Shown: piece after piece, positions 26,001 through 36,926 of the stretch
Numbering within the stretch: position 1 is the stretch's first letter
How the letters are laid out: every line of letters starts with the position of its first letter
Origin: Antedon mediterranea
Taxonomy: Eukaryota; Echinodermata; Crinoidea; Comatulida; Antedonidae
DNA: 64,000 bases
Assembly: GCF_964355755.1 (NCBI RefSeq)
Contig: NC_092676.1
Location: forward strand, 22,984,288 to 23,048,287
Reading direction: 5' to 3'
Notes under the pieces: model-generated
What the model was told of the DNA's origin: nothing
Seen by the model: the letters and a program-made list of their open reading frames with translations, nothing else
The model's database searches: none
Translations under genes and position numbers: made by a program

Positions 26001-29000
26001 ATGATAACAGATGATGTTGATAACAGATGATGAAGATGATGATGACAATGATAACAGATGATGAAGATGATGATGACAATGATAACAGATGATGAAGATG
26101 ATGATGACAATGATAACAGATGATGTTGATAACAGATGATGAAGATGATGATGACAATGATAACAGATGATGAAGATGATGATGACAATGATAACAGATG
26201 ATGTTGATAACAGATGATGAAGATGATGATGACAATGATAACAGATGATGTTGATAACAGATGATGAAGATGATGATGACAATGATAACAGATGATGAAG
26301 ATGATGATGACAATGATAACAGATGATGTTGATAACAGATGATGAAGATGATGATGACAATGATAACAGATGATGTTGATAACAGATGATGAAGATGATG
26401 ATGACAATGATAACAGATGATGATGATAACAGATGATGAAGATGATGATAACAATGATAACTGGTGATAATCGCAAACACAATAATTATTCACCACATAC
26501 AGTAATAACAATATTATAAAGGAGGACCAATTAAAAAAAATGAATTAATTTATATACTCTACAGTATGTACGGCAATAAAATATAACAGACGCTTAGTCA
26601 TGAGCAAGAAATATATTCACAACATGACTCAAAATTTTAAGTAGCTCCACAAGGTATTAATAAGCTAAGTAACGCTGCATAATCGCATCTTAAAAGATGA
26701 ACACAATTACAATAAATCCCCCGCAGCTATTCCCGTAAACAATGCACTTCTTTCATTCATGCAATAACGAACACCTCCAAGCATTAAAGAGATAGATACA
26801 AAATAAAGTAAAAGATACAGTGTTGTGTCACATTATGAGTCAATTATACTTCGTACCACACACTAACATACATACAGTCTGCTATTTTAGCTGAATACGC
26901 TGAACTTGGATAGAGAACAGCAGGGGTTATAACAACAACATACCAGCGATGGCAGTTTAGCCTGTAGAGGTCATTATAAAGTAAAATCGGAAATAATCTC
27001 TTAACCAAAAATTCTTCTGATGTTTTTTTAATATCAAAACAAACGTTTTTCTATCCCAAAATGTAACCCAAAGTGTCGAACAATAATATGTTTGGAATAT
27101 TCCTTTTGCAAATAATATTACTGTATGTACTGTAAATACTGTATAAACAAATTGTGTTAAATAGCAGGATACATACAGAACGGTATTGAATGATGATGAT
27201 GATGACTATAATGATGTTGATGATGATCAAAATGATGTTGATATAATGATGATGATGACGATGATGATTAAAATGATGTTGATGATGATGAAAATGATGA
27301 CAATATAATGTTGATATGATGATGATGAAAATAATGTTGATATGATGATGAAAATGATGATGATTATGATGACGACGACCACGATGTTGATAATGCTGAT
27401 GGTGAGAGATAAAAGATTATGATTACTAATAAAGATGATAGTGACGATACATGTGATGATTATGATGATGCAATGCAATGATGAGGAAAAAAGACGATAC
27501 GCCAACAACCTCAAGACGGCCTACACATTTATACCAGCGATTTCCATTATCATAAATATTATATTATTATTAACTCATTAAACTATTCATCAGTAAATCA
27601 TATGACTAATTCTTGACCTTGCTGTTCACAAACAACAAACAATGCATTACCACACTGTATATGATATAAACACTATAATCTAGTAGCTAATTGTAACAAA
27701 CATCATTGGCTGTTACTATCAACAGAAGTAGGCAATTAAAGAAATTGGCAATGATACATTATTCTTTATATGAAAGATAGTTGTTTTAATGTGTCATTTG
27801 TTAGTTAAATGGAAATAACTAAAACCAAACTGAATGATGTAGGTTACATTAGAGTGGATGGATCATATACGAGATCAATTTTAAGATTTTAATGAAACAG
27901 CCAGATAGAAGTGTGGTTATTCAATTTATCTTAATTTGTTTAGTAAATTATATATGTTGTTACAGTTTTCTGTACATTTTTAGTATGATGTACAGTACAT
28001 ACAAATAATGAATGTTTACGAGTTGGATGGTGAGAATACTAGGTAGGGCTAATTCCAAATGACACTTATTAACCAATCAAATTGCAAGAATACTATCAGG
28101 TGTTTTTATAAAATACATATTAAAGCCCAGATAACAGTTAAAGTGGAACTGTAGCTGGGAGGTCAACATGTTTGCCTAGCAAACAAAATTATGGGTCCAA
28201 AGCTCAATATAAGAATGTATATCATGAAAATAACCTTGCCTTGTGAGTCTTGCAGTGTTCAAAGCAAAGAGTTTTTGGATATGTAAACTACTCCATTATG
28301 CTTGAGTCTAGCCTTATAAAATTAACTTACCAATGGGGTTTCGTTACCACCAACTAAACTGATTCCAAATTCTTCATCGGAGCTTCTTTTGATCTCAATA
28401 GTCGTTAACCCTCCAGTCTTGATTGCAACAAAGCCTGTATTGTTAAGAGAGACAAGAACAAATACTGAAGATGTTATAAACAAAATATATGATTGATGAT
28501 GTATGATTTCACTGTTGTACAAGTATATTATAACAAGAATCTAAAGGCCTCTGGCATAAACAAAAAGCATGACCCTTTTCCCACAATGGGAACTTTTTAT
28601 TTACAGGGGCTCAGTAATCTATAGCCATGTAGCAAGAGAACGTGACATCTGGACTCTCTTATTTCTGACCGATAGTGTGACTTTCAACCTTAGATACATA
28701 CTGTACAGTATGTCCAGTTTACAACAATCACCATTGTGCGCTTAACACAAATATCTTACAAGAATAAGAGGTTACCATACTATTACTATGATACGGTATC
28801 ATACCATGTGTAGTACTTAATTCAAACTGCCACTGCTGTGCATAGAAAATCAGTACAGTACAGTTGTAATACTGTAGCCAACTACTGTATATAATATTGC
28901 AGTGAGATTATAATTAAAATAATATATCTGGTAATTATACAGTTTATTATTATACACTTTAAAATGAATATAGTACTACAGTAGTAGTACAGCATACAGA

Positions 29001-32000
29001 TCATGCCCAAGGGATTTAATAAACACATTTCATCAAGTCTATGAATGGACACCATAATTAGCTATAATTAGATGCTAACCAGTACCAATGAGCACCACAA
29101 TCAATGAACACAAGCTAACAAAAGATTTTAATTACCAAAGCTAAATTGACAAAGAGCAATTTCTTTGAGGTTGTATGAAATAAAATCATATCGCAGTAAT
29201 TGCTAAATGGACAAACTGCGAAATACATAGTAGTAGCACATACAGTAGTTTTGATATGCAAGGTTTAACAATAACCATAAATATTCTTCAATAACTATAA
29301 GGAATGATTAAATGTATTCACGATTGAAATACTTCTACCCACTTGTCCTTTGGATGCACATATGCAAGCAAAGTATTTCATCAAAGAATATAAATAGGTA
29401 AAGAATCAACAGTACGCGCTGTTACATATAAAAGGATAGGAAACGCGGACGTGCTTTCATGGATGCGTAAGAATCCAGCAGCCGAACGACGGCGGGCTCT
29501 AGATATGGTTCCCGTCTAATTCCACGTTTGGATGGATCGTGATGATCTGATGTGTTCTTGCGTCTGTGCTCTACTAATTTTGATATTATTAATATTTTGA
29601 TAATCATTTTGATAAATAATCATCGTTTGCATTTTTATAGATAGTTTTACCTTACCCACGCCTGAAGGTGGCGCACTTCTTCTAGCGAAAAAGAAGTGCG
29701 CCACCTTCAGGTGTGGGCAAATAGAAACCCGGATGTGGTTTACGCCGCCAACGGAACTGTTGTATCTTCTCCTTTTTTATTATCTTTGATTTCATCAAGC
29801 AACAGGATCATCGGAACTGTCACTTAATTGGTCAAAATGAATTGCTTTTTATGAATATATGTACAGTTAAATGAAAAACATACACTTAAGTCAGAATTCA
29901 TATAACTGTACATTTCAACAGAAAATCATTATAACAAGCAATTGATCAACAATAGATAACTAAAGGTCATTGTACTAAAATCATCAAGCAAGAATGAAAG
30001 TAAATGAAATGAACTCTATATAAACTCAAAGAAACTACAGTATGCTGGTCTTTAGGATACTGTAGGCCATAACCAACAGTTATATTTTCAACCCGCTATG
30101 CACTAAATGCCTAGGATAGGACTAAAGAATCTCTATTAAATCAAGGGCAATAACCTATCTATCTATATAAAGAATGCCATTGTTAAATATTATTATCAAT
30201 AATTTAGTTATTTCCTGTTTTAGATGCTTTATGTTTAAATAATAATAACTACTTTCATAGTAAATATATTCTTGGATATGTTGCAAAGGTTCAAAAGATG
30301 ACAATTGATAAAAAATTAATCTATTTATTATTCTGCCATTTACAGAAATTGAATGTAAATGTACATTCTTATTGAATAGAATATTTTAAGTCAATGTATT
30401 TTAATTTTTAACTGTTAAGATCCCTAATGCAGAAAAGGATACATTTACATTTGGCTGTAGGCCTATGGTATTAAACTTGTGCTTATAGGGGTAAATAGTA
30501 CATTTCCTGCAATTGTGTCAAAGTTCATGTACCTGACCGTGATAGGAAAAAAAATAATCTGTAAGTCACTTTTTACCTAGTTTTACTTACCCTTTTGTTT
30601 TGTGTTTGGACATTCCCTAATGTGCGACTCCAACGCCGTTCTTGTGCCGCGGAACATGCATCCTTGCGTGGCATGTACACAGTGCGACATGTTCCCCTTA
30701 CAGCGATTGGCCAAATGTGCCTCAAGATCAGACCGTTGCATGACATCATCACAGTATGTTGTGTTTGGACATACGACAGGTAGTTTATCTAACATTCTAA
30801 AAGAAAGAACATTTTTTCTTTAAAAAATGCTTTTTTAGAGGGTCCAGAGGGATTACATGCATAAGATAGGACATGGTTTAGTAATCAGCACTTATTGTAC
30901 AATCTTAAAGACTTGCCAAAATTTCACCCTCCACTCCCCATGAATCTGCCACTGAAGTGTTTACTGTTTAATTACAAAACAAAAAAGGGTTTGTATTTGT
31001 TTTTATTGACAAACTAAAATGTACTTTGTTTTTGTCATCCACAACAACAGCAGACATATTTGATAAAAGATCTTTTCTTAAGTAGTTTGTGACTGTTCAG
31101 AAAGTCTCTGACAACCTTTGTTATACCACTACATGCACTTTGTCAAGCAGGCTTAGCAGTCAACTCTCCCATAAAGAGGTCCCTGCAGGTGGTCTCTTAA
31201 CTACTGTATTTCTTCCACTTTCAAACAAGTTTGTTTTGGCCTAGAACATTTAAGCTAAAATTATCAATGATCTTGGGGTGTGTGGCGCAATCACAAAAGG
31301 TAGTTATTTTCCCGGTCTGACCTACGGTTCAATGACAGGCTAGGAATGACAGGCATAGCAGCCCAGCAGGTTATTTGATATTTAAGATAAACAACGTCAT
31401 TGTTCTTCCATTGTCTTTAAGGAACCAATATCCCTTTGCAATATTATGGGAATCGCCAGAGGCAACATCAACCGCCTTTTGCTGCTCAGTCTACTGTTAT
31501 TCAATTGTAAGTTTGGCATGTTTAAATCTCAACACACAAATCTTTAATCTCAACGCAAAAACTTTCTTACAATAAAGGTTAATCTCTTACAAAGTTTTTA
31601 AAACCCTTGCTGAATTAGCTTTGCGGTCTATAGAATTGCGCTAATTAACATGTAACCTATGCGAATGATTTCTGGGGCTATTATTAGTGGGAAACAAACA
31701 AAACTAAGGTCGTTGATAAGCTAGGATGAATGTACACAATCTGGTAAATATAGAACCTGTAAAGCTCAGTAAACATGACTACAGTTCACATAACTTTATT
31801 GTATAGGTACACAACACCAGTGTAATTATGAGTAACCTAGCCAATAGGATTCACTGAATGTATTATTTACTCAATGCATTATGTAGGCTTCAAAACATCC
31901 AGTTTGGGTTCATCATACAAACAGATGGCCCCAGAGAAATCTAGTTTTAACTGGGGGCTAAATTCGCTATGTGCTTAATTACACTAACATGTCTTCTGGT

Positions 32001-35000
32001 AGAATTATTGGCAACAACAAACTAATTTTTCCAAACTTTAAAGTTAACTTTTATACCATTTTGGTTTATCCCCGTAGTGGTAGAGGAAGTTACAAAGTCC
32101 AGAGTTTATCCCAACATGTTAAATATTCATTACAAATTTAACATCCTACTGTTCGTCATAAAATTCAAGCGTTTTGTAGACCAGTATCTCTGTATTTACA
32201 AATCAATGTTTTTAAATTTACGTTTTAAAATAATTATTATAAAATATCTGTTCATTTCTTTAACACTACAGCTGGTCTTTGAGAAACAACTGTACTGCTG
32301 TTAAAATCCGACTTTCTATTCCACAACACTGAACATGAAGTATGCATTTTGTAAAATATAAAACATCTTGTAAATTTAATCCATTATTATAATTGAATAG
32401 TTGACATACTTTTGAAACTAATCCCTGCGACAATAATTAACTTTGTATTTTGCTTGATTACAATCTGTTTTATCCTACCGTTATGTATATAGTGTGCATT
32501 GTGAAATTGGTATATGGCATCTGTGTGAATATTGAATTTCACAGGAGAAACTGAAAACTTTCAGAACATGGTTCATCAATTTAAACAGAGGGTTTAATAA
32601 AACAGGGTCCATATAAAGAAATGTCTGAGAAAATATGTTGAGAATTTATATTAGGAGGACTTATTATAAACTTTGATTACAGTATAATGCCATTGCATCA
32701 AATAAGCGAAGTATTGTATTATGTTAAACCGAATGGTGACTAGAGTTTGGCCAGAGTAGAGGTAAAAACCATACAGTAATTGTACTTGGATTTTGAAAAT
32801 TCAGCTTACAATTCTGTTCAAGTGTACTGTAGTGTAGTTACATAAACTGCTGTGTATTAATTAAATAGGCTTAGAACCTTACAGTAGTTGTTTGTAACAG
32901 TACTAACACTAAATAGTTATTTCATGGAGGTATAACATTAAACTTTATACCTCCATGGTTAGATCAAGTCCGGTGATGAAAGAAGATGGACATTGGGAAG
33001 GGGGAAAAGGTGTTGTAGGGGTGGTGTTTATTCAAACATAGGATTCAACAAAACTAATAGTTTATCAATTCTAGACTAAAAGAAATGTATCATAACGAAA
33101 ACAATATTTTATATTTTATAGTACTAAATGTAACCACTGCTTTGTTGAGGGGAAAAGGCACACTAATTATTTAAGATTTTATGAGCAATTACCAATTTTC
33201 ATAACAAAAACATGATTCAGATTGCGTCAATACGGTAATATTTCTGGTTTACACTGTTAGCATATTTTCAATTCAAACGACAACTGTTGCAATAAAATCC
33301 ATACAGGTCTGATATTGATCAGGGTTTGGCCTGATACCACATGACAACCTGATTATGAATAAGCCTTTAAACTCAGTAGAGAAGCTGGCAGACATCATTA
33401 TATTGATTTCAAATGATATTAAGGTATGAGGTCATTATATTCAATCAATATTATATAATGATATTAAACTGTACCAACAGTATTTCAAATTAAGTAGGCT
33501 ATGTATTTAAGTGGTTTTATGTTACTTGGATTATATCCATTTTAATGAATTTCCATTTATAATTAAGTTAATTTATGCCGCTAGCTTCTTGCCAGTATCA
33601 TAATTTTAGTACTGTATTAGCATACAGTACAGTGTAAAAATAGGGACATTTCACTACTCGGTTCAACACCATAATGTTTTTTAAGTAAGATTTTAAGAAT
33701 TTTTATAATAATATGTTTTATCTTTTGGATGAATTGTTGAATAAAATTATAATAACTCCAGTCTAAAAAGTATGGCAGTTACTATAAATTCTCTAGTTAC
33801 TTCTATCTATAAAGCAATATTATCATAAAGTTTGTTTATAAATGGAAAACATTTACAAATGGAAAACTAATAATACCAACGGGCGACAGTGGAATTGAAA
33901 ATGGCTAAAATGTTTAATTTCCTACAACAATTTCGTAAACATTCTGATTTTAAATAATCAAAACATTTTCAAGTAGGTACTTAAAAGATTTTTCCCACCA
34001 ATTGCAATTTTCTTAAGCAAAGAAACTTGACAGATGGTAGGTAACTTAACCTACATTGCTTCAACAGTTTTTATCTATTATTAACACTTTCTATAACACC
34101 ACTACTACAGCCTGGGTGTTGCCAGAACTACAACAGAGGAACCAATCAAGCATAACAAGTGTTATTGGAAAATACCACATTAAGGAAATCGAATACTACT
34201 GTATGATATGGCTAAAATACACTGTAATATCTAATTATGCAATCATTTACATAATAAAGGGATACTTAAAAATGTTATGACTTCATTAGGTATGTGTATG
34301 ATATTATGCATTGTTTATTTATTCAGAAAGTGTATAGACTATTTCTTTACCACTGCTCACCACAAAAGCTTGGTACAGTAGTAAAGTGTAAATAACACAA
34401 CAAAATTACTGTAAAATTACACAGAAATTAAGTCCATCCATAACGTAATCTCTGTTAATTTCTAATTTGTAAAACCGAAAATGTACTGCAATATTAGGGA
34501 GGTTTCGCAACCTTACGAAGACGATAACGAAAACGGATACGTCATACATTTGTGAAACTTTTGAGCTGATCCCCATTTCATATTCGTAAAGCGTATTCGT
34601 GTTGACGAATATCACGTCATATTCGTAACTACAAAACGAGTATAGTTTTTGATCTATTTTGCACATTTTGCATTTGAATTAGGAATGATTCATGATTATA
34701 ATATAATCATAGATTTATTGAAAGTAATTTACTAAAGTAATTTACTAAAATGCCAGGTCAATTTAGATAAATAGCAGTTTTTAAAGTCCTCACTCGCTTT
34801 GATGTTACGCTAGGCCTAGGCAGCCAAGCACCAAGCAACACGTACCTGCGCTTCGCTCAAATTTACCGCAGTCAAATTTTGGACGCGCCTCGATATTTCG
34901 TTGTCATGCGAAACAGATTGTTTTATGGCTTACGAAAACGAATACGTGTGCGTGACGTATCCATTTTTGTAAGATTGCGAAACCTCTCTATTTATTATGT

Positions 35001-35427
35001 GTTTTACTTGAAAGTTGTTTTAACTCAACTGTCAACCCTAAAACCAGACATACAGTATTTGGCTAGTCTAAAGGTGTTGAGACAGCTTACTGTACTGTCA
35101 GTGACAAAATAAACGCCCGCCAAAAATTCTAGAAATAGACACAAACCAATACCTTTTTATAATTAAGCTGGACGGACGACAGTCTTGTGCGGTCAAGGGT
35201 GACCTATCTACCGGACACTGCCGATGGACACGTAGAACACTTCTGATGCATTTTGCACAGTATGTATGCCCGCATGTCGTGTCTGTTGGATTAACGAGCG
35301 GTTGTAGACAAATATGACAGGTAAGGTCTTCGTCAACCGCTTCTAAATAGTCATAGAGATGGTTGCCCACGTTGTCGTGGACTTGCCCACATGTCTGGCA
35401 CAAAACTGTTTGGTTTGGTCTTGCCAT
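17037..35427 (-). CDS. LNX: LNX E3 ubiquitin ligase (RING, zinc fingers, four PDZ domains)
   Basis: Eleven coding exons: 35153-35427, 30591-30796, 28331-28434, 23071-23154, 21947-22134, 20925-21072, 20447-20608, 19721-19843, 19155-19336, 18338-18496, 17037-17175. They sum to 1,770 nt (589 aa) with every junction in phase and GT-AG borders. RING: C37, C40, C52, H54, C57, C60, C71 and D74 as eighth ligand, as in LNX. Two TRAF-like fingers follow (about 101-154). PDZ1 is at about 166-250 (GISLVGG), PDZ2 264-342, PDZ3 385-465 (LGISVCGG), PDZ4 494-583 (LGFSIVGG). The C-terminus VVSWPGSLL and SPSWLTWL before PDZ4 are LNX hallmarks. LNX ligases bind PDZ ligands and ubiquitinate targets such as Numb. 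ATG at 35427 has an in-frame stop upstream within the same exon. The protein is shorter than vertebrate LNX1/2 because finger 2 joins PDZ1 with almost no linker. Confidence 0.94.
17238..17452. mobile_element. MITE-like element with CTGCAGTAACT inverted ends
   Basis: The left part reads AGGGATCATGT, then CTACTGCAGT and CTGCAGTAACTACATTTTG. The right part contains TTTCTGCAGTAACTGCATTAG and ends near GACATTGTCCTTA, a degenerate inversion of the left. A related element at 36378-36662 shares both ends (CTGCAGTAACTAAATTTTG on the left; GACATGATCCCTA on the right). It has no coding capacity and lies just 5' of the last LNX exon, in the last intron. Confidence 0.55.
17453..17605. mobile_element. MITE copy, 'GGTTCCCACTA' family
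   Basis: Degenerate relative of 4053-4234: starts AAGCTTGGTTCCCACAAGG and ends TATAGTGGGAATAGCG. It has the same internal ACGCAATG and TGTGATTGGTCAATTCACG words. It lies in the last LNX intron, directly beside another MITE-like element. Confidence 0.75.
18065..18295. mobile_element. MITE with internal ATGGTAGTGATAT minisatellite
   Basis: The ends are inverted: CTACACTATCAAACTAGTTG at 18075 and AAGTTTGATAGTGTAGACAG at 18262. Next inside on both ends is a gtgTGCTGTGCCCAAA / TGGGCACATTACATTT inverted pair. The centre holds about four units of roughly 21 bp (CCAAATATGGTAGTGATATA). Sister copies with different unit numbers are at 20700-20800, 22176-22330, 39990-40145, 44868-45125 and 56787-56930. 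No coding; in an LNX intron. Confidence 0.8.
20700..20800. mobile_element. MITE fragment, ATGGTAGTGATAT family
   Basis: Retains GGTAGTGATATGACATCATC, then a TCCATATATGGGCACATCAC arm and the right end AAGTTTGATAGTGTAGACAG. The left terminal inverted repeat is missing. It lies in the LNX intron between coding exons 6 and 7. Confidence 0.7.
21247..21402. mobile_element. MITE copy, 'GGTTCCCACTA' family
   Basis: Left end TTTGTTCCCACTACAGATAAC and right end TCTCTAGTGGGAACCAAGTTT are inverted, with internal CTTGTGATTGGG and ACCAATTATGATGG arms. About 155 bp, noncoding, in an LNX intron. Confidence 0.75.
22176..22330. mobile_element. MITE fragment, ATGGTAGTGATAT family, with internal minisatellite
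   Basis: Starts ACACTATCAAACTTTATGTG and AAAAAAATGTGATGTGCCCA, then about four units of a 20-21-bp repeat (TTAAATATGGTATTGATATG), then TGACATCACATCACATTTTT. The right terminal repeat is not intact. Because the unit is close to 21 bp and lacks stops, it opens a spurious reading frame. Confidence 0.7.
22415..22655 (+). pseudogene. Possible decayed coding fragment in an LNX intron
   Basis: Two stretches on the plus strand look protein-like: one near 22419-22530 (including [18 protein letters not shown]) and one near 22595-22650 ([15 protein letters not shown]). They are in different frames with a stop between, as expected of a decayed transposon ORF or retrocopy. I cannot name a family, and the signal could be chance. 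Confidence 0.2.
24616..26462. repeat. 1.85-kb complex GATGAT-type satellite in an LNX intron
   Basis: Built from a few blocks in irregular order: AACAGATGATGAAGATGATG, ATGACAATGAT, ATGATGATAACAG and ATGTTGATAACAG. Higher-order periods near 30-45 bp recur. All three minus-strand frames are open for about 600 codons because the complement has no stop in any phase. The array is strand-asymmetric: the plus strand is purine-rich (A and G with T), almost without C. It lies between LNX coding exons 4 and 3. Confidence 0.97.
27188..27500. repeat. Degenerate GATGAT repeat
   Basis: Shorter, more degenerate relative of the 24616-26462 array (ATGATGATGATGA, ATGATGTTGATATAATG and similar). It lies in the same LNX intron about 0.7 kb away. 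Confidence 0.9.
29655..29717. repeat. Long near-perfect hairpin
   Basis: Arms 29655-29681 and 29691-29717 are 27 bp each with one mismatch, separated by a 9-nt loop (CTAGCGAAA). The arms include CTGAAGGTGGCGCACTTCTT. They are more GC-rich than the surroundings. The hairpin lies in the LNX intron between the zinc-finger exon and PDZ1 exon, beside a GC-rich patch (29420-29570) of unknown origin. It could be a collapsed transposon or a structured RNA precursor. Confidence 0.9.
34495..34990. mobile_element. Non-autonomous DNA transposon with about 25-bp terminal inverted repeats
   Basis: Left end TAGGGAGGTTTCGCAACCTT, and the reverse complement of the right end is TAGAGAGGTTTCGCAATCTT. Further inverted similarity continues inside (AACGAAAACGGATACGTCA versus CGTATTCGTTTTCGTAAG). 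It is about 496 bp, with no long ORF. It lies in LNX intron 1, some 160 bp from the zinc ring exon's donor. The superfamily is not determined. Confidence 0.75.
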
Positions 35428-35447
35428 GATTTTATAAGCAGCTCATG
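35428..35447 (-). promoter_or_regulatory. LNX: 5' UTR of the LNX start exon
   Basis: A candidate acceptor (TTTCCTTGTGAG) ends just above 35447, leaving 20 nt of 5' UTR before the ATG. A TGA in frame with the ATG lies within these 20 nt, which supports the ATG at 35427 as the true start. Confidence 0.5.
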
Positions 35448-36377
35448 CTCACAAGGAAATCATTTTGAAAAATTCAAACACTAGAAATATTCAAGGCTAA
35501 ATTGAAGATAAAAGATAAAAACAATTATTAGGTTAAATATTCTGGCAGTTATAAATTATTTGTAACCTATTATTTTTTTATTTTGTGGCCAATTTAACAG
35601 CTGAAAATCAGATCATCATAATGGATGGCTACAGGTATTAAATTATGATGTTACTGACATCATACAAAAGTAAAATTTTGGTAAAAATTCTCTTTTAAAT
35701 TAAATTTCCAGACCAGTATGCTAAGTAGGTTTTCATTCAGTCTGTTTTTAAATAATTGGAGTTATTATTAGAATGCAAATGAACATACTGTATAAGATAA
35801 ATTAAAATTAAATTAATGAAATCTGTAAGTCAATGGCAATGACTATGAATGTTGATGGTACAGTAGGCTGATGCCAGACTACAACCTCCACAGTTTTAGT
35901 AAACTACTCTGTACAGTACATTAGCATCACACTGGATACTATAAAAACATATTCACAAACGTACAGGTACACTAAAATAATACAGAATCATCCCAATTCT
36001 AGATTTCGAAGGCACATACATTTTGATTGCATAGAACTTCTACTGTGGACAGTAAATTTAAATAATCAACCATTACTAAGACAAAATCAATACTTTTAAG
36101 AGGGGATGGGGGGGGGGGGGAGTGGCTTCTGGGTCCCTCTTCTCCCTTATGCATACAGAATGCATTGAATAATATTATTAATACAGTTATAAGTATACAA
36201 TTGTAATTGTGTACAGATAATTAACAGATGCCTTTAAATTATAAACCTTAGTATTGAGGTTATTACTGTATGATACAATTAACCTCCTGATATTCAAACA
36301 ATTAATTTCTTTTGTTGTATTAAAAGAGATGCGAGAATTTTACATGTGATTAATATACAGTACAGTTTCAAAATTAC

Positions 36378-36662
36378 AGCTTCTACTGCAATTACTGCAG
36401 TAACTAAATTTTGTTTCCTTTTTAACCTGAATGCAATTATTTAGTCTTTCCATTATGATCTAGGAGTATCCTAGGAACTTTAACTTTTCGTGTCTAAGTC
36501 CTCCCTTTGGAGAGCAAAAGCTATTGTCTGTTTATCCAGGTAAGCTAGGCACGAAATAGACTGAATCAAACTGAAATCAACATTTCAGAAAAAACTACTA
36601 GTTTACTGCAGTAAAGTAATTGTAACTGCAGTAGAATCATTTTGACATGATCCCTAAAAACA
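36378..36662. mobile_element. MITE-like element with CTGCAGTAACT inverted ends
   Basis: Second member of the family seen at 17238-17452: left CTACTGCAATTACTGCAGTA and ACTAAATTTTGTTTCC; right AACTGCAGTAGAATCATTTT and GACATGATCCCTA. Longer in the middle than its sister and noncoding. Confidence 0.55.
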
Positions 36663-36804
36663 TGGAAATTAAGTGAGCAGATGAAACCTTAATACCAACC
36701 TGTGAAAATTCCTGATACTTTCAAGTTGAAGACACGTCTTTGTTTTAAGTTAAACTGCGTAAAAATGAAGCGTATTAATAGCTTTAATGAGCAAAGCTTA
36801 TTAC

Positions 36805-36926
36805 TTTCTCGATGAACAGCTCCGACACGGCAGCGCACACTTTAATTACGGAACAATAGTCGAACTGCAGGATGTTGACCGTAGAATAGAATCTTTTGTA
36901 ATCAGTATTTCTCAGGCACTTTCTTT
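36805..36926 (-). other. Candidate 5' exon (noncoding or unplaced) upstream of LNX
   Basis: A 122-nt segment bounded by an acceptor (TTTTGTTTTACAG) and a donor (GTAATA) on the minus strand. One frame is open throughout and reads like protein (RKCLRNTDYKR, then STVNILQFDYC, then VCAAVSELFIE). However the LNX start exon has an in-frame stop before its ATG, so this cannot be an N-terminal extension in that transcript. It may be a 5' UTR exon, an alternative transcript, or chance. Confidence 0.3.

Noticed and set aside
24525-26511. Three overlapping 600-codon open frames on the minus strand
   Set aside because: All three frames are open because the GATGAT repeat has no stop in its complement. 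The translations are pure low-complexity Ser/His/Ile tandem repeats inside an LNX intron.
29422-29704. Minus-strand ORFs in the GC-rich patch
   Set aside because: Short, with no recognisable domain and without fitting splice phases to LNX neighbours; probably part of a repeat.
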